Shown: piece after piece, positions 50,301-63,962 of the stretch
How positions within the stretch are numbered: position 1 is the first letter of the stretch
Layout: each line of letters opens with the position of its first letter
Notes under the pieces: generated by a model
What the model saw: only the letters and a program-made list of their open reading frames with translations
Told to the model about the DNA's origin: nothing
Database searches by the model: none
Assembly (NCBI GenBank): GCA_963678705.1
Contig: OY783211.1
Span: 12,724,603-12,788,602 of the forward strand
Reading direction: 5' to 3'
DNA length: 64,000 nt
From: Panorpa germanica
Taxonomy: Eukaryota; Arthropoda; Insecta; Mecoptera; Panorpidae
Program-made: the position numbers and the translations under genes

Positions 50301-51932
50301 AAAAAGAAATACATATATTTATACAGTTAATCTTCCCAAAACATCTGAAAGCTCTCACCAACACAATAAAATATCAAATTCGGTTTTATTCAGTAGTCTC
50401 GTGTCCGTTTTACTCGTGGTACGGTTTCCCGAAAGCATACGACGCATACACTCGTAATTTCTCATATTTCTATCTCCCTCACTCTAATCTCTTTTTCGTT
50501 TCATCTCTGTACCGGATCGATTTTCATGTTAGCGACGTAATCGTCCCTGATTTATATTGTTGTTGAGCTTACAGCTTTTAAAAGCTCGCTACTATAACGG
50601 TATATATAGAAACACCAACCAAAAAGTGGAGAGGGGGTTTTCTGTGCCATTAAAATTGTATTTAACTAACAGGCACTTACTAGTGGTGGGGGAAATAATT
50701 GTTTACTCAGTATTAATTGCCATTCATTTACATAAGTTATATATATGTATATACGGATATATATCCAGGTAATAATATTTATGGCGTTTGACATTTTCTT
50801 TGTATTATTGAAACTATTAATTTGAACCAAAATAAAATATTCGATAAAATATAAATTGCGTTTCTTTAAAAGGCGTGCCTGCACTTGCGCAAACCGAATG
50901 TCAGCAAAGTGAAAGATGCGCAAGTGATGAACACTATAATCTTCTTCTTTTGACTTCAATATGCTCAAGAATACTCAGGTTTTGCTTTATCTGAAGAATG
51001 TCTAAATGTTGTTATCCCCTTTTGAATGATATCTAAAGTGATCATACTGTTACATGTCTACGACGTATTTTCTGATATTTTGTTTAAATCATGGTATAAT
51101 GAGTAACAAATACATTTACTTATGTATATTTACAGAAAAATCTGTTTTAAAAGTATGTACATAAGTTAAGCCATTAAATCATTAATTAATACGTAACTTC
51201 TATAACGGTAAATGCCGTACAAATAGTGTGTGAATACACCGCGCTGAGCGTTGCCTGTCCGTTTCCTATGCTTTACTTTCAAACGCCATGGAAATGGCAA
51301 CCAAAAGCACGTACTATAGATCATACGACTATATAACATTTGCATAAAATTTAAATAATGTAAATATTCTATATCTGTATAATATTTATTATTTAAATGA
51401 CCCCAATGCATATTTATTAATTTTATCTTTACTTGTTACTAAAAATATTTAATTTTATCAAATATAATAAAGCTCATAAAAACCATCAAATTAAATATGT
51501 ATTATAAATATATATTTTTTTGGTTATAAAATTCCCCCACTTCTTTATATATATTTTTTTTACTTTAAAAAATTTGTACGTATATATTTTTTATCTATTA
51601 TATACTCTCGTATTTTGTTTTTATCTCTCTCTCTCTTTTTCTGTCTCTATCATATTCAATATGTATATAGGTATTATATACAACTAGCAGCTCTAACATT
51701 TACCGCTACCAACCAACCTTTCATGACGGGCTTGTAGAATGTCTGTTTATTCAGGATTTGGCCAAACCATTACTTCGTGAGGGGGAGTTCCGATTGATGT
51801 ATTATGGCTTCAAAGCTTTATAGCAATCGCGCTAAGGTTATCTATTTTATCTATTGGATATCATACATATTTTATGTTATAAACACATTAAATGATTATT
51901 TGCATATCATATACATATATATGCATACATAT

Positions 51933-51934
<2 letters not shown>

Positions 51935-52004
<70 letters not shown>
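51935..52004. repeat. (TA)n microsatellite, about 70 bp
   Basis: Uninterrupted alternation of T and A, flanked on both sides by looser TATATG/TACATA sequence. Tyr-Ile open frames over it are artefacts. Confidence 0.95.
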
Positions 52005-52006
<2 letters not shown>

Positions 52007-52886
52007 GTATATATGTATATAACTTTAAACCTGTTTATTTTATTTACTTCAAACGTATGTATATTAAAGCTATACATTTTTTTATTAATACATTTCTGAT
52101 ATATTATTAGTTTTTCTTGTTGGCGACTTAAAATAGTCTAAGAATAATCAATTTCATTATTTTCTTTCAAGACAGTGTTATTAATCTTTTAGTTAATCTT
52201 CTTAAAAAAGACTCAGTATATTTAAAATTTTATTTTATTTAACTTAGAATATAACAATTAATATTACGATGTTATAATGACAAAATATAATGTTAAATTT
52301 AAAATTGTTGTTGTATTGTTTGAGTTTAAACACAAAAACACAGATATTTCTAGAAAATTCAAACTTATATACAACAGGGTTAGAGACAGGGTTGTAGACA
52401 TTAGAAATACTTTGAAATAAGTGTTATGTCTATGGTATTATAAATACCTTTTAGATTTAAATTAATAACAATATGCAGGTACCGTTGTAGAATAATAGAT
52501 CTGATTTTAGGGTTTTCAGATAAAATATTGACTCGAGACAATTGACAATGAAAATATTTTTCACTCAGCCCATATTCATTTGCATCAGGTAAAAATGTAT
52601 CGAGCCGGTCTCTAAAAGGGTCAAAGATTTCTGCTATCCTTACTGAAAATTGACAAATTATGTTTTATACAGGGTGTCTTGTCTCCGGGTATCGCTAATT
52701 TAGGGACGTATTATACACTTAATTTTATCATCAAAAACATCAATAGTTAGGGGTCCATCCCCTCTCCTGTAAGACTGGCCGCCATTTTAAATTTAATTTT
52801 TTATTTTAGATGACTCTGCCTAAAACTATCGATTTTTCTGGATCTAAAGATCCTATGGATACGAATAAAATATTATTTGAAAGGTA

Positions 52887-54694
52887 CCCAGTAAACAATT
52901 TGGTGAAGTTCGAGTCACTCGTATAATTTTATTCTAACGCTTTACAAGTTCGAAGCAACAACACAGAAACCAATTTTAGTTAAAATTTATTCCCTACCTG
53001 TCAAGATTTTGTGAAATAAAATCTGATATATGTAGTCTTAGCAAGTTCGTTAATAGTTCAAAAGTGGTACACAAAAGTCGCTTTTAGTTAAAATTCATTC
53101 TCTACCTGTCACAGATTTTTCATAATAATATTCTTTCTTTTTCCAACATCATTCATTAAGTATTTCTGTTCCTTTCACACATCGATATATTTTTTGTAAC
53201 TTCACATTCAGTTCATTTATTACAAAGTACAATTAAAGTGAGAGAGAAACGAGATGTGTTAGACAAGCAAAATATATTTTTCACCGTTACACTTGTATAC
53301 TTATAAAGTATTTCGTTCAGGACAGTATGTATAAAGTATATGCTATCCTTTCTCAACAAATATTTCTTTAATGGTAATAAACAGACGCTGTCTCCCTCAA
53401 TCCCCGAGAATAAACGAAGATCTATTCAGCGTTGTTAAGACAGAGATTTTAAACCTAACGCAGACCTGCCGATCGTAGATTTTTGAATCACCAGAACAAT
53501 GTAAAAAACTAATATAACCAGAATTGTTAAAGATGAAAAATATTCATTAAAAAAATCACGATCCGTACTAAAGATTACATCAATTTATTTCTTAATTTAA
53601 ATATTTATATTTTGCAAACTTTAAAAAGTGGAATTCATTAAGTTTTATACCCCTGATCATCCCCAACAAGTGGAACAACTGGGCCAACTAGCGATAACAA
53701 ATGCTCGTCCTAACTATTATCTCTGGTCCTAGTGTCCTGTCAGTTACTAAGTTATTTTGATAGTTTTGTGAAATAATATATGTTCTTAATCAGTTTTAAT
53801 ACTGCATTAAAAAAAATATAATATAAAATAGTGTTCAAAGAAATTATAAGTTTCTTAAATTAAATGTTTGGTAAGTTATACATGTATATTCAGTCGCCAT
53901 TTTATGAAGCATCTTATATACGTTTCTTCATCTCCATATATTTCAACATTTTTCATTCAGAAATTTGTTTTAATTTTTCTCTTATATTTCAGACACAAAA
54001 TTAGACGGTACCCAAAAATTGTTGTAAGGAGAAATAAGAAGAACTTAATTACAAATCAAGATTTGATCTACTGATTTGATTTGATTACTGGTAAATAAAA
54101 TGGTATCCTTACAAGATATTATTTATAAGAGTTATTACTATATAAATATGTAAAGTACATGTAATTTCATTTTCAGAAACTGTCTCCTAGATAAAACTAA
54201 AGCTAAAGTTCAAGCCCAGTGTATATTCAAGTATATAGAATACTTAGTGTATGATTATTTAATGTTTAACAATGTAGACTAATGTTATATTAACAATTGA
54301 TCAAAAATATTGCTGTAAATAAATTAAATTTAATAAAATATTAATAAAATTCTTACATACAGATATTTATAAATAAGTTTCATTATAAATTTGTTTTCTA
54401 ATAAAAATCGATTTTATTTTTCAAAATAAATACTCTGTTTAAACTTCCCGCTTAATTTTATTGTAATATCACTGACCAATCACAGCAGGGCATAAATTAT
54501 AATTTATAACTCCGGTCATAAATCATAAACCGACTTCGCTTTTAATTCAGCAGTGAACCGTCGTTGCAATGTCTGTAGCTCATAAATAGGACCTTTCCTA
54601 TGAACGACTGAATAGAAAACGAACACGATCCAGACAAAAAACTCATGATATGTAATAGAAATTAAGTAGAATTTACTCCAAAATGTTTACTGGG
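52887..54694 (+). mobile_element. 1.8-kb TIR element, long copy
   Basis: It starts CCCAGTAAACA and ends TGTTTACTGGG, flanked by TA on both sides. About 280 bp at the left and 190 bp at the right match the 375-bp element at 8651-9025 in reverse orientation. The interior has a short frame (53868-54074) with a basic tail but no recognisable transposase, so it too is probably non-autonomous. Superfamily undetermined. Confidence 0.8.
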
Positions 54695-55597
54695 TAATTA
54701 TACCACCTATCAAGTAATAAATTCATTTTGTAAGCTTTCAAATTAAAAATGTCATTAAAAATATGATTTATGCGAATTTAAGTATAAAATTTGTCTGTTT
54801 TTTTTTAGTTTTTCTTACATATCTCAAAAACTGGCACAATGATATACTATTTTCTTCTAATGTGTTTACATACAGAGATATTATCTACAAAACGACATCA
54901 AAATCATTGCTCTGAGTTGCATAATTCAAGAGTTATTGATGTTTGAATATGACCCTTACGTAAGCCTAAATTCTCTGCGTTTCCTGAGCCAATAGACTAG
55001 ATCTTCTATCCTACTCTTTCAATATAACAACAAATCCCAACCTTTTCAATCTCGCACCCGAACCTAATCAATGTAGCAGGTAGCTACATAATGGATATAG
55101 GGCGAGAAAATTAGAGGGCCCGGTTGGAAATTTTGGAGAAAACTCAAATTTTGGATTACTTTATAATGAAATATATTATTTAAAAAAAAAACAGATGTGC
55201 GATCGATGAGGACTTTTAGTATTTTTTTTGTAATAATGTCCCCAAGGTCTGTACCAACTTTCAGAACTATGCGAATTATAGTCAATTGAAATGTCTATTT
55301 CACCGGGCTACAAATAATTTTCTTGAAACAAAAATATTTTCTTAATTATTTTATTTGAATTTATTATTGAACGAGTTTAATAATTCTGTTTGAAAATAGA
55401 ATTAAAATTTGAAATGAAATTATGAATTATTTTGTTAGATTCAAATCATTAAACGACTACTGTGGGCGCTGCGCGCTGCAGGCGCGCAAATGAGTTACGT
55501 GGTGCCTGTACTTAAACAATGACCACTCATTTCACTTGTTTATGTTTTCTTGGGTTGATTTTCTTCTCTAAGTGGAGTCTTTAGATTTATATTTAAC

Positions 55598-55729
55598 GTC
55601 CAACAGGGGATGAGCTCCTCCATCCCTGCTGGACTTCACCGGCTCTCGTTATGGGTCACGTGAGCCGGCTAGGGCATTTACAGTTTATATTTATGTCCAA
55701 CTATGGTAGCCCTGTTCCCATAGCTGGAC
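55598..55729 (+). repeat. Cluster of three hairpins
   Basis: Hairpin 1 (55598-55634) pairs GTCCAACAGGGGATG with CATCCCTGCTGGAC. Hairpin 2 (55639-55668) pairs CCGGCTC and CGT with ACG and GAGCCGG. Hairpin 3 (55695-55729) pairs GTCCAACTATGG with CCATAGCTGGAC. Hairpins 1 and 3 follow similar lead sequences (TTTATATTTA) and share the outer stem with the same A-C mismatch, but have different, still paired inner stems. Confidence 0.8.
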
Positions 55730-56601
55730 TGCTCAAATCATTAAATCACTCTACACATTAAAAATACGTTGCGAAGCGACGGGGGTATGTATATTGTTTT
55801 ATTACTTTATACCTCAGGACTGGTAAGGTTTTTGCCCGTTATTTTTTGTAAATATTCTAAAAATAACTGATTAAAAACTTACTTACTAGATACTACCTGC
55901 AAGAACCTTTTCCTATGGGTATGCAAAAGATTATAGCGAAAAGCAAGAAATATTTTATTATTACAGTCCGTGTTCTCAACCCAATAGTAGCTCAATAGCT
56001 CTCAGTATAAAATAACTTGGTGAAAACGAGTGATCAGATGCGATACAATTTCAGTCGATATTTGTGATAGTGGACAAACATAAAAAGAAGTTTTAAAAAT
56101 ATTGGAACATTTGTATAAATAAAAAGTGATATTTTAAAAGTGAAAAGTTCATGATGCGTACCAAATTCATCAAAAGGTATGATTTTACATTCTTAATTAT
56201 CAGGGTCTTTTATTAGAACGTATTTTATATATTTAAAAACAAAACTGTCATTTTTTTCTGAACTGAATTCTTTAAAAAACAAATTTAGAAATAGAATGAC
56301 AGAAGAATATTACAATAGAAAATATAATAACAACAAAAATTCCATTGATTGTTATAATTTATCAATTCAATTCGAATTTTTAATGTCAATTATTTTTTAA
56401 TGTTTCATTTCAATTTCATTAGATTGCCCCTATTTCAATTGAGCGTCTTCCAAGTCTTGTTGTTTTTGTGAAAATCGACGTTGATGTAAAATTAGAAAAT
56501 TGTATTCAATTTTTCTTTAATATTATTTTTTTTGCTAATTAATAGATATGATGTTTGTTCCGTCAATTTTGAAACTATATTCTTATACGTTTACACGGTT
56601 C

Positions 56602-56640
56602 GTATGGTGGTTCGAAAAAGGCTTCGTCAATGTTTCTGAA
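56602..56640 (+). repeat. Dispersed repeat F, copy 1
   Basis: GTATGGTGGTTCGAAAAAGG, then CTTCGTCAATGTTTCTG, aligns with 63774-63812. Confidence 0.55.
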
Positions 56641-58244
56641 AATTTCCTATTTCATAGGGAAAAATATTCTAAGACATTTGGTGTCCTCGAATTTTTTCTT
56701 TCAAGTCGTAAAAGATAAAAGGTTGAATTTTTGTACTCGATTATAGGGTTAGATTTTGTAGGATTTTGCAGGATTATTAGGATTGTAGGATTACGTAGAA
56801 TTATGTATGATGTCACTAATAGAGGATTCTACAAATCGTAGTGTTTTAATATATGAAATTTTTAGTTATTTTCAATGCTGAAGGAAATTGTAGATGGGAG
56901 GTACTTCATGGTTCTACAGTTACATACAAATTTCAAGAGTGTACTACAGCTACAATAGATTTGTAACTTTGTACTGGCGCTCCGTGTTTTTACATAATAA
57001 AACGTTAATTACGTTGCACATGATTAGCTTGTAATGTTCAAGCATCAAAAGTGTTTAGAAAATCAAATTTAAATTTTCTATTACTATTTTTGTACCTCCG
57101 TACAGATATATGCGTTTCATTATTCACACTGTCAACTACTACACCTCCCCTCTCCCTCCTCTATTATTTGGATATAGTTATATCGCAAAGATATACAATT
57201 CACATTCATACTATGCATATTTTAATTTTGCATCACTGAAGAAGTCAGCAGAAATGATGCATACAAGGAATATAAAATTAGAGGTCAATGGCTTATATCG
57301 TCCACTATATTTATAGCTACAGCTTGGCAGTGTACGAATACTCGTAGTTTTAACAACCACATTCTACGCTTAATACTGCCCCCTCCATTACCATCCTTTC
57401 CTTTCCTTTTTAGTTATTATTTCCGTTCATTTACATTCCCTAGCGAAAAATAATCTATTGTTTATTATCTACCGGAAATGGTTAATTATAAATAATGAAT
57501 CGGATGTTGTAAGACTACAAATAATATTTCCCTATTACGATTATGGTATATGAAAGCTCTCATTAACACAAAAACTTAATAAAAACAAACTCATATAATA
57601 TACGCAAACACATCTAGAAATGAGAAACAGAGAGGTCATATTAGTCATGAATATACCAAGAAGAAAACTTTCGAAATACCAAATGATATATCACACGTTG
57701 CGATCTGTATAGATTTCTTGCATGGAGTTATTCGATTTAAATATCGCGAAAGTGTTTAAAGTAAAATGAGGAATAGAGTCATTCATTGTAGGCTGCTGTG
57801 TATGGTGATGGAGTTTGTTGTGTGAATATTCACCAGTGCACAAAATTGCTATAAAATGTGACGGTGGGGAGAGTCTTAAGCTTTATGACGTAACATCTGA
57901 AATACTAAACTATTAAAAAATGGCACAACGAAATAAATAATGTTGTTTTGAAGTTTCAAATTGTTTATTTGTTTGTTGAACACTACCTGTTATCCCAAAC
58001 TGATCCAGGTATTTTCTTGGTTCGAAATACCAAATTGTGTGTGTCAAATTCCAAAATTGAAATTACCTACTATGCTAATGGTATTCATCGATTGTTGTTG
58101 CGAGTTTTCATAAAGTTCTAAATTTAAATTTTCAAAATCTGTGTCATCTCAGCAATGCCTAATGATAAATAACACATCCGGTTATGAATTTTAAAATGCT
58201 TGTTCTATTCTATTTAAATCTGTTGTAAATTGAAGATAATATTT

Positions 58245-58480
58245 AACAGTGTATAGAATAAAACATCAGCCACACTCACATATATTTCATATTTACTGTG
58301 TAGATCATCATTTGTGAACCGAAATTTTTTCACTGTTTAATAATATACTATACTTCATTTTCTATAATTTTTTAAGTGTTTAGCACCTCTACAATACAAA
58401 TTTACCGTCTTTTACGTGTATACACATATATCATGCTACGCGTAAAACATTAACCGCGTTATAGGGGTCTATCATACTTC
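58245..58480 (+). repeat. Dispersed repeat C, copy 2
   Basis: Counterpart of 18139-18400; the ACCGCGTT(A/G)TAGG motif and the TTTCATATT-A-TGTGTAG block are in the same order and orientation. Confidence 0.6.
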
Positions 58481-61400
58481 AAAATTGTACACAAACTAAG
58501 CAATGGTATAAATACCTGACATTCTGACATACATATATTTAAAGTGTTTCCAAACAAACAATTGTGTATGTACGATAACATTATATACGAGCATGTACAT
58601 GTATATATGTATGTATTTACTCGACATGCCGGTAAATTTATGGTGCCTATTCAAAGTCTCCACTTTACGCTTCCAACGGTACAGTCTACACAAGCATCGT
58701 GTAGAATTGTAATGTGCTATCCCCTCCAGTCTCTATATACATTATACATATACATTACATTTATTACAAAGTTATATAATATTCCATAATCCCCTCCATC
58801 AATCAAATTATTGGTCCTATTAAATTAGCATTAACATAAATAATCCTATTTTTTCTAAAACAAAATATATAATCAACTCAAAATATTTTTTATTGTAAAG
58901 CTAGTTTTTATATCAATGATGTCGGAAGAACTTGATGTTTTCTTCATGACGATTGTTTTACTTGTAAAAAATATTTTGGTGGGGGAAATAGAAACTGGTT
59001 TGTACCATATACTATATACTGCGCGGTAAATGAAATCTTGTAGGACGTTAATACTTTCTATAAATAAAAACATTATATGCATGTAGTAGTAAGTAAACCT
59101 TATTTCATGTGATAGTATTTGTATCTTGTGATTTTAACTATTTTGACTTTTTTTCGTACAATATTTTTTCAAGTAAATTTTAAATTCTATTTTAAGGTCA
59201 TTTTATCCCCACTCTCTGCTATTCCGTCGTAAGCACTGAATAAAATTATAAGATTAGATAGTGGTCATGTATTATTCACGTCTATTTGATTTCATAGTTG
59301 CATGGAAAACGGCAAATACTTAGAAAGCAATATAATAAGTGGGGGGGGGTTGGTAATAACACTTCGTCCTGCCCATAAATTCGGAAACCGAAAAAAGGTC
59401 TACCTGAAAAACTACCTGATTTGAAATATTCCTATTGTTTCCTATGGCGGTTTCTACAGGACTATTTTGAATACAAAATCCAACTTAGAAGGTTTTTGCA
59501 ACTTATTAAAGGAGCGACCGAAACTTGGTTGAATTAAGGTTACGTTTTGGACGAATTTAGGTTTCCTTTGAAAAACCGTTTAATGTTGAATGCAGTCGAA
59601 AAATAGTTACGAAATAGGGCCCATTAGATGCCTACTAATAGTAAATATTCAGAATTTTTCCAGTAGAATTTAGCTTTGCTATAAAATTATGAGCAGAATA
59701 GTAGTAGGAAGGAGAAAGAGAATGAATAGGCTCAAATTAGATTTCTAACAATAGCAAACAATGGAATTAAATTGGGTACATTCCAGAACAAAACACTCAA
59801 CCTATTTCTATAATAACGGCTTTAATATTTATTTTATGAAGCGGTTTACATTTTAAGAAGTAATCTACGACATACGTCACCTCACGAAGTAAATGGGTTT
59901 GAACAAGCTTCACGTATAGAATATATTTATCCAACGTAGAGCGTAGATAGAATACTGAATACTTCTCATAAATTATTTAGTGCCAAGTAGTGGGGATAGT
60001 ATATACTTCAAATATTACACCAAAGTTGACTACGCAGGCTTACTAAATATTTTATCTCGCTTCTATAAATGTAATGAATACAAGGGTAACAAGGTTAGAT
60101 GTATACTTATATACCGAAACCCTCAGGTTAGGTTGGCTGATTTTATAAAATGGCTACAACCATTGGACGTACCATTTTACCCCCACTATATGTTACCAAC
60201 TGCAGAACATTTTTCGATTCAACGTTTGGAGTTTGGACGCTTGTATCTATGGTTCAACACATTCACCACACTATGTTATTCAAAACGACCGTATTTCGTT
60301 CTATTGTTATTTTTTAGGTTAGAATTATAACATTTAAATTGTTCTACTTAATATGTAATAATGAATGACATTTTGATTGTTTGTTGATAATATTTAATCA
60401 TATTGTAACTTGTGAAAACGTGATACTAATATAAATACTTTTATAAATGACATTAAAATAAATTTTGTGCTGTCACTGTTATATTTTATTAATTAAATGC
60501 TGACGGTCCACATCATGACTGTAAGTACTTAATCGCTAATTATTATTCATTTTTGCATGAAAGGCGCGTTTAGATAAGCCGGCTTAGATATCTTTAGTTA
60601 GTATATTCTTTATTATGTTGTCGAAATTCAATTATGTTTATATATTATATGTTAGTAGTTACTATTTTATTTTTAATATTGGCTATAAAGCAACAATCAA
60701 TTTGTTAAATTAATTGTGATTTTGTAGTATCCAATTATTAGTTTGATTAATCAACAGGCTGTCAAGCGGAGGAACTTTGATTGAGATTATTAAAACAATT
60801 AACACCTGTCACAACATAGTGCAGTGTCGAATTAGGGCTCCAGTAGGCGTGGAATACGGGCACCATAACCATTTTCAAAACAAAAATATTAATATTTATA
60901 ATTATTTATCTAAAACATTTCAATGAAAATATTTCGACCAAGTTTCTGCTTAGATATTTTAGTTATAATTTTAAATTCTTACCGCATACATATTATAAAA
61001 TAGTAACAGATTTAGATTCGTCCACTCCTGTCGCACTATTTAAAAAGTAGTTTTTCTTTTAGACTAATTTACAGATGAAAATAGAGTCAGTGGAATTGCA
61101 GAAACCATGAATCCCGTGGCGCAATTTATGGATAACCAGTATTGCAGATGAGAAATGTGCGCAACTTTTAATATTCAATGCACATTTTTCCTGAACAGTA
61201 ACTCATAATTTAGACATAATATTTTCTAAACCTGTCGTTTTGCAAAGGCTAATTTAATTTAAAAATAAACGCAGCGTAAAGAAGATACACAATAATAATA
61301 TAAATATTAAAGTAAACAAAAAATTCCCCCACCACTTTATGAAAATTAAATAATTTATTTACTCAATTTTATGAATAAGTTGACACAGCTTTCATAGTGG

Positions 61401-63161
61401 CATACGTCAGGCATTAATTATTATTCAAATTATGTTGAGCATAAGACTTAGCTAATCTAGCATGTGTTTAATATTTAATTACATTTTGGCTAAATGATTT
61501 AATATTCTTCATTTTGCATTCTTTTAAATAAATATTAAAAACTAGTTAGATACGATCTGGTAATAAGCATTTTAATATTTCAATTATCAACAAACAAACA
61601 GTGCTGTCAGTGATTATTTGCAATTGAGATTGTTATATTTTTTTTGTTTTTTTAGTAATTATGGAGATCTTCAAAGGTTTTTCGTTCAAAATTTATCGAA
61701 ATAAATTATTAGGAACGTAAGTATATTTTAGTTACACAACGCTCTTTTGTTTAAATAATAATAAATTCATTTATTTATTTATTATTATCCAATGGTGACA
61801 TGTTTTTGGCGGTTATAATAATTCTAGTAGTGGGATTACTAATTTTATTTTATTATGTTGGTAATAACAACGATTTTAAATAGTTTACAGAATTCTGTCT
61901 CTTACATTAGTGTTGTCTTACCCATTAACATTTTATTCATGTTACATAAAAATATTTACATAAGCAAACCTGAATTTTACATAAAATGTTTACGTAAAGT
62001 ATTAATAATTATATTTAGCATACTTTATATTTTTATATTGTATGTCGTATTCAGCAATAAATTAAAACAAAACATTTCATTTTTTCAAAAGTATTTATTT
62101 ATTTTAAACTTATTATTTTTTTGTAATTGAAGATAAATAAATAACGTTGCATATTACAAATAATAAGAAAACAATGTTATCTTGCAAAGAGTTCAATAAT
62201 CCATTGTTAACAAAGTGATATAAACATTAACAATAGTTTTTATTGGTATAGGAAGGACTCTTCTTCAATCTCGGACCTCCAGAATAGAATACTTTCAGTC
62301 CTCCCTTTCCAAGGAATATAAATTAAGTTTTTATATTGTTTTTATATATTAGAAAATTACATGAAGTACAAACAAAAAATTAGATTAATGTACTACTGCG
62401 GATTGGGTATGCAATAATTAGTTAACTAAGGTGACATGATATTGTTTAATTGGTAAGAATTGAAATCCAAGATAATGAGTCGTACTTTGCTCTTGCACCT
62501 AGAGCTAGAAGTATAACATAGGTAACTTTATTGACATATTATAAAAATGAAAACATGCTGTTGATGTGCTTTTTAAAATCCTTAATTATCAGAATGTGTA
62601 AATATATATTTTGTTTAATATCCAATTTATTTTTAAAACACATGTATTCCATTAACAATATTCGCCGCCACTTGTTAACCAGTTACTCGCAGTACTCATA
62701 CTACTTATTGTCGTAGTTCACGTTCTGCACGTCATCTACTACGCCTGACAAGATGAAAGATATGGTGTTGCCACAGTGTGGTAGAATATGGATGAAAATA
62801 TTTAAGGCGCTAACATTTAAATAAAATGAAATATAAATGAAATTCACAAAGTAATTGAATTTTTTAAAAATAATATCTCGGGTATGAATAAAAAGATAAA
62901 GTAAATATTAAACTTATTTATATCCATATTTTACTTGTAAATTACGACTATATTTACTCAAAGTGTCTTGTGACAATATTGTTTAATTTGAAGGACACAT
63001 TAAATAATTATTTATACTTCCCAATTAATACATTTATACTTAGTAAATATATATATATACTTGTAAAGCGGGTATACTACATTATATAAAATATTCTGAT
63101 ATAACTGTATATTTGCAAAATTGGTGCAATAAAATTGTTTCCTTGTCCAAATTGTCTTAAA

Positions 63162-63342
63162 CCACGTTCTCACGGGACGATTTTAATCGTTCAGTGATTG
63201 TGTATTCAACAAAAGTTGAAAAGTACCTTAAACATACTTAAAGACACACATTTTATGTGTGTCCTGAAACAGATTCAGGTACTCTTCATCTTTTGTTGAA
63301 TACACAATTACTGCACGACTAAAAACGCCTTGTGAGAACCCC
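63162..63342. mobile_element. 181-bp palindromic MITE with a perfect 8-bp target duplication
   Basis: The element begins CCACGTTCTCAC and ends GTGAGAACCCC. Its arms of about 70 bp are inverted copies (shared GTGTATTCAACAAAAG). It is flanked by GTCTTAAA on both sides (63154-63161 and 63343-63350). An 8-bp duplication suits hAT or another 8-bp-duplicating superfamily. It is foldback-like, with no coding capacity. Confidence 0.85.
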
Positions 63343-63350
63343 GTCTTAAA

Positions 63351-63888
63351 GCGTTTCTCTTTCAAAGTTAAATTCGTATTATAAGAACACTCACCACCTA
63401 AACAAAATTACATGTAATGACAATTACATGATGATAATGGATTAAAATTATCTACCTGCTAGCCTATTTTATCTTTAATTATAGAATATTTAATATAATA
63501 AAAGTTACTTTTTACAAAAGAATTCTTTATATATAGTATTCAGTGTTTTTGCTAATAAAATTACTATTTTTAAATAATGAAATAAAGAATTAATGGAATC
63601 AATAAAATGACCTAGTTATTAATATCGTTATGTAATGCTTCATGCATATTTACCGTTCCGTTTACCGTTCTTCCCATTATTTTTCACCCTCTTTTCACGT
63701 ATCTCTCTATCTATTGTATTCGCCATTCGTATTTATATATATTGTTCCAGGTGTATGTTTGATATTTGATTTTGTACGGTGGTTCGAAATCGGCTCCATC
63801 AAAGTTTTTGTAGTAGTGAAATCATCTGTATCACATAGTTTATATTGCCTGCTACTCCATAACTAACGAATGTTTTCTTTTTTTCCAG
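63351..63888. other. Spacer before the last putative exon
   Basis: AT-rich, with repeat F copy 2 and a polypyrimidine tract plus CAG at 63876-63888. No other signal is seen. Confidence 0.5.
63774..63812 (+). repeat. Dispersed repeat F, copy 2
   Basis: GTACGGTGGTTCGAAATCGG, then CTCCATCAAAGTTTTTG, aligns with 56602-56640. It lies about 75 bp upstream of the putative exon at 63889. Confidence 0.55.
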
Positions 63889-63962
63889 ATTCGACATGAC
63901 ATCCTTGGAAAACACTGGTATTGAACCAAGAATTGATAGTCTAGTAGATCCAGTTTTTCCAG
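63889..63962 (+). CDS. First coding exon of an unidentified gene leaving the window
   Basis: A strong polypyrimidine tract and CAG acceptor precede this 74-bp exon, which ends at a GTAAAA donor. The ATG at 63896 opens a frame MTSLENTGIEPRIDSLVDPV, then FP, followed by a split Gly codon. Seven bases precede the ATG, so the acceptor would be that of a 5'-leader intron. I do not recognise the protein. The evidence is the exon-like borders and the acidic, non-repetitive peptide; a chance exon is possible. Confidence 0.45.

Larger units (their letters stand above)
45513..52886. other. 7.4-kb gene-poor stretch
   Basis: It holds a TAATA-type short tandem at 45553-45581, a GC-richer hydrophobic open frame on the minus strand (45644-45943), (TA)n tracts near 46515 and 47605, a GC-richer patch at 47265-47420, repeat E copy 3 near 50245-50300, a pyrimidine-rich patch at 50400-50510, the long (TA)n array at 51935-52004, and an ACAGGGTGTC-type element start near 52671. 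No gene is supported. Confidence 0.5.
54695..63161. other. 8.5-kb gene-poor stretch
   Basis: It contains a three-hairpin cluster (55598-55729), repeat F copy 1 (56602-56640), a pyrimidine-rich patch (57135-57160), repeat C copy 2 (58245-58480), a run of ten G (59340-59349) and short (TA)n near 63047. Open frames such as 59980-60330 have no splice or composition support. Confidence 0.5.

Noticed and set aside
51804-52110. Two open frames of about 72 codons rich in Tyr-Ile
   Set aside because: They are the (TA)n microsatellite read as TAT-ATA codons.
59980-60330. 116-codon open frame
   Set aside because: The composition is that of translated AT-rich sequence; no homology or exon borders are recognised.
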